Notes under the pieces: generated by a model | Database searches by the model: none | Told to the model about the DNA's origin: nothing | Seen by the model: the letters and a program-made list of their open reading frames with translations, nothing else | NCBI RefSeq assembly: GCF_016909575.1 | Contig: NZ_JAFBGA010000005.1 | Coordinates: 1 to 64,000, forward strand | Reading direction: 5' to 3' | Source: Streptomyces sp. HB132 | GTDB lineage: Bacteria > Actinomycetota > Actinomycetes > Streptomycetales > Streptomycetaceae | DNA: 64,000 nucleotides | Shown here: positions 34,804 through 44,597 of the stretch, piece by piece | Numbering within the stretch: the stretch's first letter is position 1 | Layout: every line of letters starts with the position of its first letter | Made by a program: the position numbers and the translations under genes

Positions 34804-35495
34804 AGTAATCGCTTCGAGAGGGTCCCGCAGGCCTGCCGAACCACCGAAGTGCCATGTGGTGGGCCCATGGACCACAAGTACCGTGCAGGGCGCACTCGCT
34901 GCCCATGGGAAAATGATCACCGTCTCCGCCGCCTCACGGGCGCTGGAGTGCATCGCAGTCTCATCCAGCGGCACCCGGAGCTGCGTGCGGCCGTCACCGC
35001 ACGCGCTGCCGCCGAACCACCGCCCGGCACCATCCCGGTCCGAGCGCGAGCAAGCGGTCCCTCGTCGTGGACATCGCGAACCCCACCGACCGCATCCGTC
35101 GCCGGGACACTCAGATCCACACCTCGAACGGCGTCTCGGAGGGAGCCGCCCACGGCACACCCGACCTCGTAGACCTCACTGAGATGCGCCGTCCACCGGC
35201 AACTACCCACCAGCGTCCTGCTCGGCAAGGCAGCCACATGACGATCCGGTCGAGATGTCGGCGCCGGCATCAGGCCCGGGCCCGCCGCCGTCACTCCACA
35301 CGGCGCGGCCACTCCGTCTCGGGAGAGGGCGAGCGAACCCGCCCCACACCCGGACCTACCCGCCCCACACCCGGGCCCACCCGGCTACGATCCCCATACT
35401 CAAGCCCGTTGACCAGGACGTACACCAAAGTCCGGCTGGAGTAGCAGGACCTGCCCGGCCGATCACAGATGTGGGCCGTCGGGCATGATGCCCGA
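34804..35495. other. Intergenic stretch, no supported gene
   Basis: A plus frame around 34915-35010 reads DHRLRRLTGAGVHRSLIQRH with a fair codon pattern but no start. A 21-bp imperfect tandem duplication (CGCCCCACACCCGG-type unit) lies at 35340-35381. Nothing else is recognisable. Confidence 0.4.
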
Positions 35496-35930
35496 GTGAG
35501 CATCATCGTGAAGTTCTTCGTCGCGCCGGACGACACGTCAGCGCGCCTGGTCCTCCAGGCCCGACCGGGACGGGCATTCGAGTCGCTTTCCCTCGGTAAC
35601 TTCGATCCCGAAGAGGCGGTGGTCGAGTGGGAATGCCTTCTGGCCGGAGGCAGTTTCGAGGAACTCGTCGAGGCCGGTGAGCCTCGCGTCGTCGCCGGCC
35701 AGGACAACGACGGATGCTTCGTCTTCGCGATCTCGCCTGGCCTGTCCACTGCGCTCGCGGACGCCACGCACTCCAGGTTGAGCGATGTCGCCTCCTCGTG
35801 GGCACAGTTGCGTGCGGAGGACGGCGAGGCCATCGACGCGGAGATCGCGGACGCGATCGTGGGTGATCTGGCTGCTCTCGTCAGCAGTGCCCGGCACCAG
35901 AAGCAGGGCGTCTACTGCTGGGTCGCGTAG
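35496..35930 (+). CDS. Conserved hypothetical protein, 144 residues
   Basis: Starts GTG 35496 (VSIIVKFFVAPDDTSARL). The protein has an acidic, regular alpha/beta layout: FESLSLGNFDPEEAVVEWEC, GGSFEELVEAGEPRVVAGQD, a helical second half, and the aromatic tail HQKQGVYCWVA. This matches a small actinobacterial family of unknown function. The stop is immediately followed by an IS5 relic on the other strand, but the C-terminus looks native. Confidence 0.7.
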   Translation: MSIIVKFFVAPDDTSARLVLQARPGRAFESLSLGNFDPEEAVVEWECLLAGGSFEELVEAGEPRVVAGQDNDGCFVFAISPGLSTALADATHSRLSDVASSWAQLRAEDGEAIDAEIADAIVGDLAALVSSARHQKQGVYCWVA

Positions 35931-35931
35931 T

Positions 35932-36640
35932 AGTTCATGTTCGAAGCCAGATCGCGACGGCCGCGGCGGTGGCGGTGCCGAGGAAGACGTAGCCACGCTT
36001 GTCGTAGCGAGTGTCCACCGCCCGGGACTGCTTCAGGCGGTTGATCGCCCGCTCGACGGTGCTGCGCTTCTCGCAACGGTCCTCGTCGAAGCCGGGCGGG
36101 CGGCCACCGCGTCCGCCTTTGCGCAGGCGGTCGGCCCCGCTGTCGGTCTTCTCCGGGATGGCGTGGCGGATCCCCCGTCGTCGCAGGGTGCTCGCGGATC
36201 GGACCGTTGCTGTAAGCGCTGTCGGCCACGAGGCTGTCCGGCTTCTTGCGCGGCCTGCCCAGGCCGGATCCGGGCACCCGGATGTTCTCCAGAACCGGCT
36301 GGAACTGGGTGCAGTCTGCCCGCCGACCTGGAGTGACGATCAGGGACAGCGGGCGGCGGCGGCCGTCCGTGCCCAGGTGCGGCTTCCTGGTGAACCCGCC
36401 GCGCAAGCGACCCAGGCCCTCACCTCATGCTCACCTCCACCAGGCGGGTGACGAGACTCTGCAACGGCGCCTTGTTCTGGTGTTCCATCCCTGCGGCATC
36501 CTTTGCCCCGGGGGGCGGAGGCGAGTCGGTACGGGCTCCGACCGCATGCTGATGCGCACGGACGGTAGTGGAGTCGACGAGATATCCGAGTCGATCTCGC
36601 CTGCGGCGTCAGCCTCGACCTGGCCCTGCTCTCGAGCACG
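35932..36640 (-). mobile_element. IS5-family transposase remnant, several frameshifts
   Basis: Recognisable blocks in order are VDSTTVRxHQHAVGARTDSP, HLGTDGRRRPLSLIVTPGRR, PDSLVADSAYSNGPIRE, and in another frame ERAINRLKQSRAVDTRYDKR and GYVFLGTATAAAVAIW. All parts of the DDE domain are present but in two or three frames, and the N-terminal region is missing. Confidence 0.75.
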
Positions 36641-36669
36641 GAGTAGTCACATGACCGGCCGAATTAGTA

Positions 36670-37119
36670 CTAGATGTCCGCGCAGATCCGGCGGGCTTCT
36701 GCCAGATCCTTCTTCACTTCGGCGTCGAAGTCGAAAACCCGGACTTGACGTTGTTGCGCGCGGTTGAGGGCCTCCGAGAGCGGCTTGTAGGCCGGGTCTC
36801 CCGCAGCAGCCGCAGCGGACAGAGTGACGGCCCCGCTCCAACGGTTGAGGGCCACCAAGCCCTCGTCACCCTTCGCCGTGTACTTCGACTCGTCGAAGTT
36901 GGCGAGAGCGACGCAGGCGCCGCGCGCATCGGCCGCCGGCTTCGTCGCGGGTGTGTCCACGGTGTCGTCCTGTGTGACCGCCCAAGCCGTTCCCACGCCT
37001 GCGGCGCCCAACAGAAGCCCGATGACCAGGGATCCCACCAGCGGTGCGGTGCGACGTGGCTCGGCATCCGAGTTCTGGGGATTGGAGGCCACTTGAGACG
37101 ACGGAGATGGCTGATGCAT
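36670..37119 (-). CDS. Membrane-anchored hypothetical protein
   Basis: 149 residues from ATG 37117-37119 (MHQPSPSSQVASNPQN). A cytoplasmic Pro/Ser-rich head is followed by one transmembrane helix (LVGSLVIGLLLGAAGVGTAWAV, about residues 28-49) and an extracytoplasmic domain of about 100 residues (ARGACVALANFDESKY, RWSGAVTLSAAAAAGDPAYK, AEARRICADI). The two cysteines, at about 70 and 147, could form a disulphide outside the cell. This is a familiar Streptomyces architecture of unknown function. Confidence 0.75.
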   Translation of the reverse strand: MHQPSPSSQVASNPQNSDAEPRRTAPLVGSLVIGLLLGAAGVGTAWAVTQDDTVDTPATKPAADARGACVALANFDESKYTAKGDEGLVALNRWSGAVTLSAAAAAGDPAYKPLSEALNRAQQRQVRVFDFDAEVKKDLAEARRICADI

Positions 37120-37309
37120 GGCCCTGACCGTACCGGACCGGCCATGCAGTGCGGGGGGGGCGGCCATGCCTCTTCGCCAGCGAGCGCTTTCAGCGTGGTC
37201 GACGACCGAGTGATGTCGGCGGCGTGGGCCGGGGTGCGCAACGGACGGGGCTCCCCTGCCCGTTCAGAGAGGTATTCGCCGTCTCAACTCGGGGGCAGAG
37301 GTCTGTCGG

Positions 37310-37560
37310 TCCCCTGCCTTGTCGCACTCGACCTGCCTCACGCCCTGGTCGAGTGGGTCACGAGGCTCATCGTCACTCTGGAGGGTGACCGGCGGTGCCG
37401 GCTACCACCGCGCCAACGGGCGCTCGTGTACCTGTGCCGCCACGACACCTTCCCGAGCATCCCGGCATGCTTCGGCATATCCGTCGGCACCGCCCGTGCC
37501 CACGTCACTGCCGGCTGCCTCCGCGCCGGTGGACCGCTCGGCGGCGGCGAAGCCGCTTCT
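37310..37560 (+). mobile_element. IS5-family transposase N-terminal remnant
   Basis: Plus frame reading LDLPHALVEWVTRLIVTLEG, RQRALVYLCRHDTFPSIPAC, then FGISVGTARAHVTAG: the helix-turn-helix start of an ISL/IS5-type transposase (DALVEWVTxLIVTREGDRRCKLPP...GISxGTAxAYV). Beyond about 37560 the sequence loses similarity. The remainder of 37120-37822 has no gene. Confidence 0.6.
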
Positions 37561-37822
37561 CGTGCCGGCGGCTCCCGGCCGGCGGGTAGGACCGGCCTGT
37601 CCGAGAGGAAGTGTCAGAAGGTCCAGACCTCGGGACCGCTTGATGCGGCGGGACCGGCAGCAGATCTTCACCATGTCGCCGCCCCATCGGGATGGTGCGG
37701 GTGCTGTGCCGCACCACCCGGCAGCGGCGTCCTGACAGCCTTTGCGCGTGGCGTCGTGTTCCCTGGCGTCACACGGGTGAGTATGTGCGGACCCAGCCCT
37801 CTTCCCGCACCGAGGCGATGCG

Positions 37823-38353
37823 ATGCCCGACCGTGCCGACCATGCCCGCCCGAGGGGCGTCGCACCGCCCAAGCGGCACCGCCCGGCGGAGCAGTCGCTG
37901 TTCAGCGGCATCTACGGCCTCGTGCTGGCCAGCGCGCTGGTGGCCGCGTTGGACGCGACGAGCGCGACGGCTGACCCCGGTCCGGACGCGCTGTGGGTAC
38001 TGCTCACCGCGTTGGCGGCGGGCGCCGCCCATGGCTACGCACACGTTATCGCCCAGCGTGCGGCCGCCGATGGGACAGCCCCCCTGAGCAGACTGCGGTT
38101 GGTTCTTGCCGAGTGGCCCCTGGTCGCCGCCGTGCTGCCCACGGTGGGGATGCTGCTTGCTGCGGTAGCCGGGTGGTGGACGGAAGCTACGGCCGCGGAG
38201 GTAGCCTTGCTGTTCAATACCGCCGCCCTGTTCGGCTGGGGCACCTGGGCCGCCCGCACCGCCGGCCACGGATGGCCGTCCTCGCTGCGGGCGGGAGGCC
38301 TGGACATGCTGATCGGTCTGGTGATCATCATCGCGGATGCCCTGATCGAGTAG
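37823..38353 (+). CDS. Integral membrane protein, 176 residues
   Basis: After a basic head (PKRHRPAEQ) come about five hydrophobic segments: GIYGLVLASALVAAL, ALWVLLTALAAGAAHGYAHVIAQ, LVAAVLPTVGMLLAAVAGWW, VALLFNTAALFGWGTWA and LDMLIGLVIIIADALIE. The ALAAGAAHGYAHVIA helix with its buried His resembles a small family of actinobacterial membrane proteins of unknown function. No partner gene nearby. Confidence 0.8.
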   Translation: MPDRADHARPRGVAPPKRHRPAEQSLFSGIYGLVLASALVAALDATSATADPGPDALWVLLTALAAGAAHGYAHVIAQRAAADGTAPLSRLRLVLAEWPLVAAVLPTVGMLLAAVAGWWTEATAAEVALLFNTAALFGWGTWAARTAGHGWPSSLRAGGLDMLIGLVIIIADALIE

Positions 38354-38969
38354 CCGGGCCGTCGGGTGATGTGTCGGCGGGCAAGATCTCGACACCTCGC
38401 GGAGCCGAGCATGCCACTGCGAAGAGCCAGTTGCGTAGAGCGGTCCAGGAAACCGTGCTGGAACAACCGCAGTTCCGTTCGGCCGGCAAGAAGCCTGCGG
38501 CCGCGAGGTGAGTGCGGCTTCGGATTGCACGAGGAAAGCGTGCGCTGGGGTGAGGAGCCCGATCACCTCCTCCCCGACCTCGTCGCCGGGCAGGTACTGG
38601 ACCCCGACGGGGTGACCCTTCTTGCTCCCGAGGACGAACCCTTCAGGGACATCTACAGGCGCACCCTGGGCGTTCTCGAACGGCGGTTCGACCTTTCGCT
38701 CTGCCCGTGCTACCTGCAGGAAGCACGACTTCCGGCATATGCGGTTCGCGGCACTCCCGCCATGCGCCTTTGACCACTCCAGGAGCCGGCTGAGCTCACC
38801 CGGCCCGTCGACACGCACCATTCGGTCGCCAGCTCACGCGCTCACTCGCCAACTGAAGCACTCAGTCATGGACCCGCGGTTGCCAGTTCCTGGCGGAGCT
38901 CTCCCGGCGAGGTGGGCGGCCCGTACCCCCATCGAGATGTCCCCCGTGACGCTACTGGGGCCTGAGGAC
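38354..38969. other. Stretch without a recognised gene
   Basis: A plus frame at about 38520-38773 has good GC3 and reads HEESVRWGEEPDHLLPDLVA, VLDPDGVTLLAPEDEPFRDI and TLGVLERRFDLSLCPCYLQE. No start signal or family could be given, so it is probably a gene fragment. The opposite strand is also open here. Confidence 0.35.
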
Positions 38970-39287
38970 AGGAACTCACCAGGCGTAGTGCGTGGATACG
39001 TTTGCCACCGGCCCTGGTGCTCGATCAGTTCGGCTTTGAAGGAGCCGTTGCGCGCCTCGGCCATCGCAATGTCGTAGCTGTCGGCGACGGAGCCGAGGGA
39101 CGCGATAGCGTCGGCTTCGACCAGGCGGTCGCCTTGGCGAATGGACACGTATTGCGAGCCGCGGCCGCTGTGATGGATGAGCCCCGGGCCCTTCTTGCCC
39201 CCTCGCCCTCGCTGCCACACGGCCATCCGCGAAGCGTCGAGTCTGCATGCCCTCCGGGCCTGCCGCCGTCTCTCGGAACCGCCGCGA
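38970..39287 (-). mobile_element. IS3-family OrfB remnant
   Basis: The minus strand reads MAVWQRGRGGKKGPGLIHHS, GRGSQYVSIRQGDRLVEADA, IASLGSVADSYDIAMAEARN and GSFKAELIEHQGRW: the second Asp/Glu part of an IS3 integrase core (HHSDRGxQYxS...SMSRxGDSYDNAxAEAFxxxFKxEL). It ends abruptly and the first half is absent. Confidence 0.8.
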
Positions 39288-40157
39288 TCACGCCGAGACG
39301 AACGGCTCCGTCAAATGCGGCGTCGCCAAATGCAGCGTACCGGCGGTTTCGCGGCCGAGCATGCGCTCCCTCGAGTGCCTGGCCGCCTCAGGGTCGGCCT
39401 CGTGCGCGTAGGCGAGCTCGGGGTTGAGCAGCTGGAGCGCGTGCACCAGGAGGTCGCCGGTGACGAGCGCCATATCGTGCCCGTCGGCGACGAGCACGCT
39501 CTGATGTCCAGGCGTGTGACCGGGTGTGGCGACCGCGCGCCCGGCGCGCAGCGGCGTGTCCCCGTCGAGGAGCCGGAGCCGGCCGGCGGCCGCGAGCGGG
39601 TCGGTGAGGGTCTCGTGAAGCTGCGGGTTGAGCGTGTCGATGACGTCGAACTCCGCCCGTTGGAGGAGGTATTCGGCGTTCGGGAAAAAAGGTCGTCGGC
39701 CGCTGGTCGCGCTGGCGGTCGAAGCGTTGCCGTCCAGCACGCCTGCCGCTGACGGGACGGCCGCCTCCGTCACGACCGCCCAACCCACGTGGTCGGTGTG
39801 CAGATGTGTGAGCACCACGGTGTCGACTTCGGCCGGGTCGATGCCCGCGGCGGCGAACGACTCCGGCAGCACACCGGGTACGGGCGCCCAGGAGCCTGCC
39901 GGGCTGTCCGCCGGACCGATGCCGGCGTCAACGACGGTGATGCCCTGGTCGGCTCGGATCGCGTATGCGCGGAACTGGAGCCGCCAGCGGCCCTCCGCGT
40001 CGACCGCGCCCGGGTCGTAGCGGTCGGCCTCGGCCCACTGTGCGGCCGTGGCCTCGGGGAAGGCTTCGGCGCGCGGCGAGAAGAACGGGCCCTCGCCGTC
40101 GGCGAGGGCGATGATCTCGGTCGAACCGATCCGGAGGCGGGGAACGCTGAGGGACAT
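39288..40157 (-). CDS. MBL-fold metallohydrolase
   Basis: 289 residues. The metal-binding motif VVLTHLHTDHVGWAV (HxHxDH) lies at about 116-130, preceded by ITVVDAGIGPADSPAGS. The third His is in ATPGHTPGHQSVLVADG, the bridging Asp in ALVTGDLLVHA, and the last His in LHLATPHL. The domain layout is that of quorum-quenching lactonases and related hydrolases (IIALADGEGPFF start). No signal peptide; cytosolic. Substrate not determinable. Confidence 0.92.
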   Translation of the reverse strand: MSLSVPRLRIGSTEIIALADGEGPFFSPRAEAFPEATAAQWAEADRYDPGAVDAEGRWRLQFRAYAIRADQGITVVDAGIGPADSPAGSWAPVPGVLPESFAAAGIDPAEVDTVVLTHLHTDHVGWAVVTEAAVPSAAGVLDGNASTASATSGRRPFFPNAEYLLQRAEFDVIDTLNPQLHETLTDPLAAAGRLRLLDGDTPLRAGRAVATPGHTPGHQSVLVADGHDMALVTGDLLVHALQLLNPELAYAHEADPEAARHSRERMLGRETAGTLHLATPHLTEPFVSA

Positions 40158-40785
40158 GACCGCGATCCTGCCATGCCTTCACGCGGGTGGTGACTCACCT
40201 CATGCCGTGATGATTTCTATGTGTGACGAGGACGGCCCGACCAGGCCCTTGAGCCACTCCCCCGAGAGCCGATATACCGGGCCGGCTTGGAACTCGACCT
40301 TTCGGCGGCCTCCCCTCGGCTTTGGAGATCACGGGTCGACGCGTGGAGATGGCCGCCGTCGACGAGACAGGTGGACGATGCGCACCGTCAGTCGCGACCT
40401 GTCTGCGTCCACGGCTACGTTTTCGTCCCTGGCTGTACGGGCCGGCGGAGTGGTGGGCGAAGCGGTGTGGCTCGCGTGCCGCAGGTAGGTCGACAGGGGC
40501 GGGATCTTCGCCTGGACGTTGTCGACGTTGCGTTCCAGTGCGGTTGGGTGCGCATCGCGAAGGCGCGTCTGAGATCGCGCGGTCGTGGCGGGAGAGGTAC
40601 GTCGGTGCCGCCTCGGGCGCCATTGGCCTGCTGGGCAGACCGCTGGCCCTCCTGTTCACCGTGGAGCGGTACCTGGCGGTTGAGGCAAACAGCATGCCTT
40701 GGCACGCAGGGCGGTTGTAGCGCTGTCGAGTCCGGACAGGCGTAATTCCGCCCGTCCGGGCCTGACAACCTTCCCGGTCAGGACA
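40158..40785. other. Intergenic stretch, no supported gene
   Basis: Open frames on both strands lack start signals and motifs. No repeat or RNA gene noticed. Confidence 0.4.
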
Positions 40786-41547
40786 TTAGGGAGCCCAGGG
40801 CACGAGCATGTCCTTCATCGCATCCGTCAGCGCGAGTTGCAGCAGGGGGCCATAGGTGATCCGGCCGACGCCGAGGCGGCGGAAGCGCTCGAGATCGTGC
40901 TTGACCGGATGGGCTGTGGAGTTGACGGGAACGGCAACGGCGCCGATAACCGCCTCGAGCAGATCGTCGTCGTCCTGAATCCGCACCGGGTAGACACTGT
41001 CGGCGCCGGCCTGCTCCAGGGCCCGCAGTCGCTCGATCGCCTCGTCGAGGGCGCCTGAGGCATTCTCAGCGTGCAGGAAGAAGTCGGTGCGCCCGTTGAC
41101 CCAGACCGGGATCCCCGCATCCTCAGCCGCCGCGCGCAGGCCGGCGATGTAGCTCGCGTGCTCCTGCGTGCTGCGCAGACGTCCGCCCTCCGAGTGGACG
41201 GTGTCCTCGATGTTGAGACCGACGCCACCGATCTCGGTGAGTCCCGCGATGAGATCTGCGGGCTCCTGTCCGTACCCGGCCTCCAGGTCCACGGACACGG
41301 GGACGTCGACCGCCGCGACGATCGGCCTGACGGCGGCGAGTACCTCCTCGAAGGTCTGCCCCTCGTGGTCGTCGGCCCCCCGCGATTCTGCTAGCGGATG
41401 ACTGCCGACCGTCAGGGCGGGGAACCCGGCGCCGACTGCCGCCCGCGCGGACCAGACGTCCCAGACGGTCGGCAGCACGAGCGGCTTGTACTCGACGTGC
41501 AGTTGCTTGAGGCGTTGAGCGCGCTCAACGGTGGTGCGAAGGTCCAT
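40786..41547 (-). CDS. Isocitrate lyase / PEP mutase-family protein
   Basis: 253 residues from ATG 41545-41547 (MDLRTTVERAQRLKQLH). Beta-barrel motifs of the PEP mutase/ICL superfamily are LVLPTVWDVWSARAAVGAG, PVSVDLEAGYGQEPADLIAG, GVGLNIEDTVHSEGG, VWVNGRTDFFLH and GADSVYPVRIQDDDDL. The metal-binding Asp and Glu (DLEAGYG, NIEDT) are present. The subgroup includes 2-methylisocitrate lyase-like and oxaloacetate-decarboxylase-like enzymes acting on C-C or P-C bonds next to a carboxylate. The typical ICL KKCGH signature is absent. Stands alone. Confidence 0.9.
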   Translation of the reverse strand: MDLRTTVERAQRLKQLHVEYKPLVLPTVWDVWSARAAVGAGFPALTVGSHPLAESRGADDHEGQTFEEVLAAVRPIVAAVDVPVSVDLEAGYGQEPADLIAGLTEIGGVGLNIEDTVHSEGGRLRSTQEHASYIAGLRAAAEDAGIPVWVNGRTDFFLHAENASGALDEAIERLRALEQAGADSVYPVRIQDDDDLLEAVIGAVAVPVNSTAHPVKHDLERFRRLGVGRITYGPLLQLALTDAMKDMLVPWAP

Positions 41548-42070
41548 GTCGAGGACGCTATCCCGGATCGCCGCTGAACAACGTGTCGGCTGGGCGCGCC
41601 ACCCGGTGGCCGAAGGGTGCAGTCCCGATCTCGCCGAACCGGGCATCCCACCAATACTGCCCACGCCACAGGCGGTGGGCATTCAACCGCGACGCCCGGA
41701 TCCCCCGCATTGCCGCATCACGGGGCCTGCACGTTGCACACAAACGCCTTCGGGTTCAGCTCTCGCGGCGAGACCGCCCCCGGGTCGGCCCGTCCTCGAC
41801 ACCGGCCTGCCCCGCCCTCCCGACGCTACCGGGCCGATGTCAGGACGGCTACGGACTGCCGGGCCGAGGTGCGCTGTGTCGGGGTGCTCGCAAATGTACC
41901 TGCCGTGTGCTGGACCGGCCCTCGGCGTCGTAGTCGTCGATGACTTGACCGAACCGCTCCCCCGGCCCGGAGACCCATCCGCCGCGCCACGCAGGTACCA
42001 GGCGCACGGGGAACGGCGGCGGAGTGCTGGCGCCGAACCCCTCCTCGACCGTGTGCCGACCCGCGCCGGC
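41548..42070. other. Intergenic stretch, no supported gene
   Basis: A minus frame near 41590-41690 reads RLWRGQYWWDARFGEIG but has no context. Otherwise only bias-driven open frames. Confidence 0.4.
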
Positions 42071-42700
42071 TCACGGGGCGGGCGGTCGGCGGATCTCTAC
42101 GGTGGCGCAGGTGTACGTGGTGTCCTCGAGCAGCGTCGGAGTGATGGCAATGCCTGTCAGGTGCTCTGCCAGTGCGAACGCGGCCGGCGACGAAAGATCG
42201 GTCTCCGGAGCGTCCTCGCCGAAGTGGAAGCCGATCCTCTGCATGACGTCGACGAGTTCGTCAGAGGCGGTGCCCCATCGGTCCTCCGGAAACATGGGGT
42301 CGAAGCACAGCCGCCGGACCTGGTCCTCTGCCCAGAGGAACATACCGACAGCGTTGATGTTCACGAAGTGGGACACCCAGGTCGCCCCGGCGGAGGCCGG
42401 CAGGGCTCGCTCTTCGGTGACTCCGAGGTAGCCGTTGGGCTCGATCAGCAACGTCCAGGCGCCAACGGCCGTCAGAGCCACCAGTTGGCGGTCGCCGCGC
42501 TCCAGGTCGTACCGGGCGTAAGCCGCGTCGACGACTGCCGCTATGCCGCGCAAGGGCGTCTCTTCCCGCCCGTCGAGCCGGGACACCACCTCAGCCGGTG
42601 TCAGACCTCGCACCAGGGTGAAGCAGTACGCCTCGGCGATGTCTGGAAAGTCGTTCTCGAACCATGCGTAGTCCGCTCCGGTCTTCGGCATGCCACCCAT
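42071..42700 (-). CDS. DUF6461-like protein
   Basis: 209 residues from ATG 42698-42700, with GGGAG five bases upstream (two neighbouring ATGs are possible; the frame is open far upstream without motifs). The core reads DYAWFENDFPDIAEAYCFTLVRGLTPAEVVSRL, TLLIEPNGYLGV and TWVSHFVNINAVGMFLWAEDQVRRLCFDPMFPEDRWG, which matches the actinobacterial DUF6461 pattern (AYCxTLVRGLTPxEVLxRL, EPNGxxG, VNxxxxxxFxWxxDGxL). Members often sit in polymorphic-toxin immunity contexts; no toxin is seen here. Confidence 0.75.
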   Translation of the reverse strand: MGGMPKTGADYAWFENDFPDIAEAYCFTLVRGLTPAEVVSRLDGREETPLRGIAAVVDAAYARYDLERGDRQLVALTAVGAWTLLIEPNGYLGVTEERALPASAGATWVSHFVNINAVGMFLWAEDQVRRLCFDPMFPEDRWGTASDELVDVMQRIGFHFGEDAPETDLSSPAAFALAEHLTGIAITPTLLEDTTYTCATVEIRRPPAP

Positions 42701-42703
42701 CAT

Positions 42704-43088
42704 GGCTCCCAGGACTGACAGTGGAAGGTCAGGGGTGGGGCAGCGAAGCGGTCGGATGCGGTGTCGGCCGGTGCGGGGAGCGCTCTTCCTCACCCGCTGG
42801 AGACCCTCGTCGGAGAGGCTTGCCCGTCCGCACCGGCTCTCTGCGCCACCCCTCGCTCGCTCTCTGCCGGCCCGGCGTCGGTGAACCGCAACCGGGCTCC
42901 CGGACCGGAGCGTTCCCCCTCGCCTTCCTCGCCGTCGGACGCACACGAACCGAACGTCGCGCGACAACGTCGGGACCCGGCTCCCGAACCAGCGATGCGG
43001 TGGACTGCGGCTGCTGTCTGCGGCTGCGGTGTCGGTCGGCTGAAGTATTCTTCGCGCCACCACACACCGACTCGGAGGACCGAGAGAA
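42704..43088. other. Intergenic stretch before the DUF4246 gene
   Basis: No gene recognised. A GGAGG lies 12 bases before the TTG start of the next gene. Bias-driven open frames only. Confidence 0.4.
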
Positions 43089-44597
43089 TTGTCCGGCCTG
43101 TCTGCTTTCCCGCTGCCCTTCCGTGCTTCCCGTTCCATATCGTTCGCGTCACCCCGAACGCTGCGGGAACTGCAGATGATGCAGTGCAGCTCACACATTC
43201 GGGCGAAGCCGGGGTGGTTCGACAAGATGAACGATGCCGACATCGCCGCCAGGTGGACGCAAGAAGCAGTCGCCCAGGGGCTGAGCGAAGCGCAGGTTCG
43301 TTACGTACTCGCCGAACTCGCGCATTACGCCGCGCTGCGGGACGGACGAACCGGCATCGAGGTTTCCGCCGTCGACGGGGTGTGGCATTCGGACACGCTG
43401 GTCGACGAGACGCTCAGATCCCGGCTGCGCGACGCGGTCCGGGTTCTGGAACAGGTGCCCGAATCAGAACAGGACTGGCATCCCGGCTCCGACGGCCAGG
43501 TACTGGATCTGGTTCACCCCTCACTGTTCTGCCTGGCGAGAGAGGCGAGCGACGCGCCCGAGCGGGCGTGGCTGAACCCTACGGACCGCTACTCGGCATA
43601 CGAGTTCTCGGAGAAGTTCCAGTGGCTCCCCACGGACGTCGATGTCAGCGCCGACGGCGCTGTCGCCTTCCGTTCGTACGTCAACAACGTGCATCCCGAG
43701 ACTCATCATGAACTGGCCTCCGTACTGCCGGACCTGTTCGCACGCATGCGCCCTCTGCTGGAGAACGTGCTCACCGATCTGCGCCATCCACGGCCCCCGC
43801 GCATCGAGGCCGACCCCTTCGGGTGGTACGACTCGGAGCCGGAATTCCCGGACAAGTCCTCCTACGGTGATGATGCGGCCTACACAGAGGCCCTCCGCAC
43901 CTGGGAGGAGGCCCAGGACGACTGGTGGGAATCCCGCCGCCCGGTCGTTCCGGACGCCCCGGCCTTCACTCCGCCGAAGCTGCCCGACGCATCCGCCCGA
44001 GTCGATCTGCGCGGCCGCAGCCTCCAGGTCATCGTCAAGCTCGCCAGCATCTGTCTCACCCCCGACAAGCCCGAGTACACCGGCGGTTCCTGGCATGTCG
44101 AGGGGATGCTGAACGAGCGGATCGTCTCGACCGGCATCTACTACTGGGACAGCGAGAACATCTCCGGGAGTCGGTTGAGCTTCCGGGCGGCACTCGACGA
44201 CCCGGACTACGAACAGAACGACGACAACGGCCTGCGTGAGGTCTACGGCCTGGAGAACGAAGACGCTCTGAACCAGGCGCCGGGTTCGGCAGCGACCCCA
44301 GCCGGCCGCTGCCTGGCGTTCCCGAACATCCTGCAGCACCGTGTCGGATCATTCCGCCTCGCGGACCCCACCCGCCCGGGATCTCGCAAGATTCTCGCGT
44401 TCTTCCTGGTCGACCCGTCGGAAAAGATCGTCTCGACGTCCGATGTGCCACCGCAACAACCGTGGTCCGACACCTCGACCATGACGCTTGAACAGGCCAG
44501 GAACTTTCGCGAACAACTCATGCGGGAACGCAAGTTCTTCGTCGACGAACACAACGATCAGCTCTACGAACGAGAATTCTCCCTCTGCGAGCATTGA
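43089..44597 (+). CDS. DUF4246 domain-containing protein (2OG-Fe oxygenase-like)
   Basis: 502 residues. The TTG start at 43089 is kept because the N-terminal residues (FPLPFRASR...TLRELQMMQCSSHIRAKPGWFDKM) match the conserved opening of DUF4246. The middle contains HPSLFCLAREAS and FQWLPTDVDVSADGAVAFRSYVNNVHPETHHEL. The C-terminal barrel has SWHVEGMLNERIVSTGIYYWDSENIS, with the HxE-type metal pair, and CLAFPNILQHRVGSFRLADP, with a further His then Arg. This is the pattern of a double-stranded beta-helix Fe(II)/2-oxoglutarate enzyme. DUF4246 is best known from fungi and scattered bacteria, so lateral acquisition is possible. Substrate unknown. Confidence 0.88.
   Translation: MSGLSAFPLPFRASRSISFASPRTLRELQMMQCSSHIRAKPGWFDKMNDADIAARWTQEAVAQGLSEAQVRYVLAELAHYAALRDGRTGIEVSAVDGVWHSDTLVDETLRSRLRDAVRVLEQVPESEQDWHPGSDGQVLDLVHPSLFCLAREASDAPERAWLNPTDRYSAYEFSEKFQWLPTDVDVSADGAVAFRSYVNNVHPETHHELASVLPDLFARMRPLLENVLTDLRHPRPPRIEADPFGWYDSEPEFPDKSSYGDDAAYTEALRTWEEAQDDWWESRRPVVPDAPAFTPPKLPDASARVDLRGRSLQVIVKLASICLTPDKPEYTGGSWHVEGMLNERIVSTGIYYWDSENISGSRLSFRAALDDPDYEQNDDNGLREVYGLENEDALNQAPGSAATPAGRCLAFPNILQHRVGSFRLADPTRPGSRKILAFFLVDPSEKIVSTSDVPPQQPWSDTSTMTLEQARNFREQLMRERKFFVDEHNDQLYEREFSLCEH

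Noticed and set aside
35340..35381. CRISPR-like or regulatory repeat array
   Set aside because: Only two imperfect 21-bp units without spacers; simple tandem duplication.
37769..38821. 350-codon minus-strand ORF
   Set aside because: Overlaps the well-formed membrane protein on the plus strand; most of its translation is Arg/Gln-rich shadow sequence.
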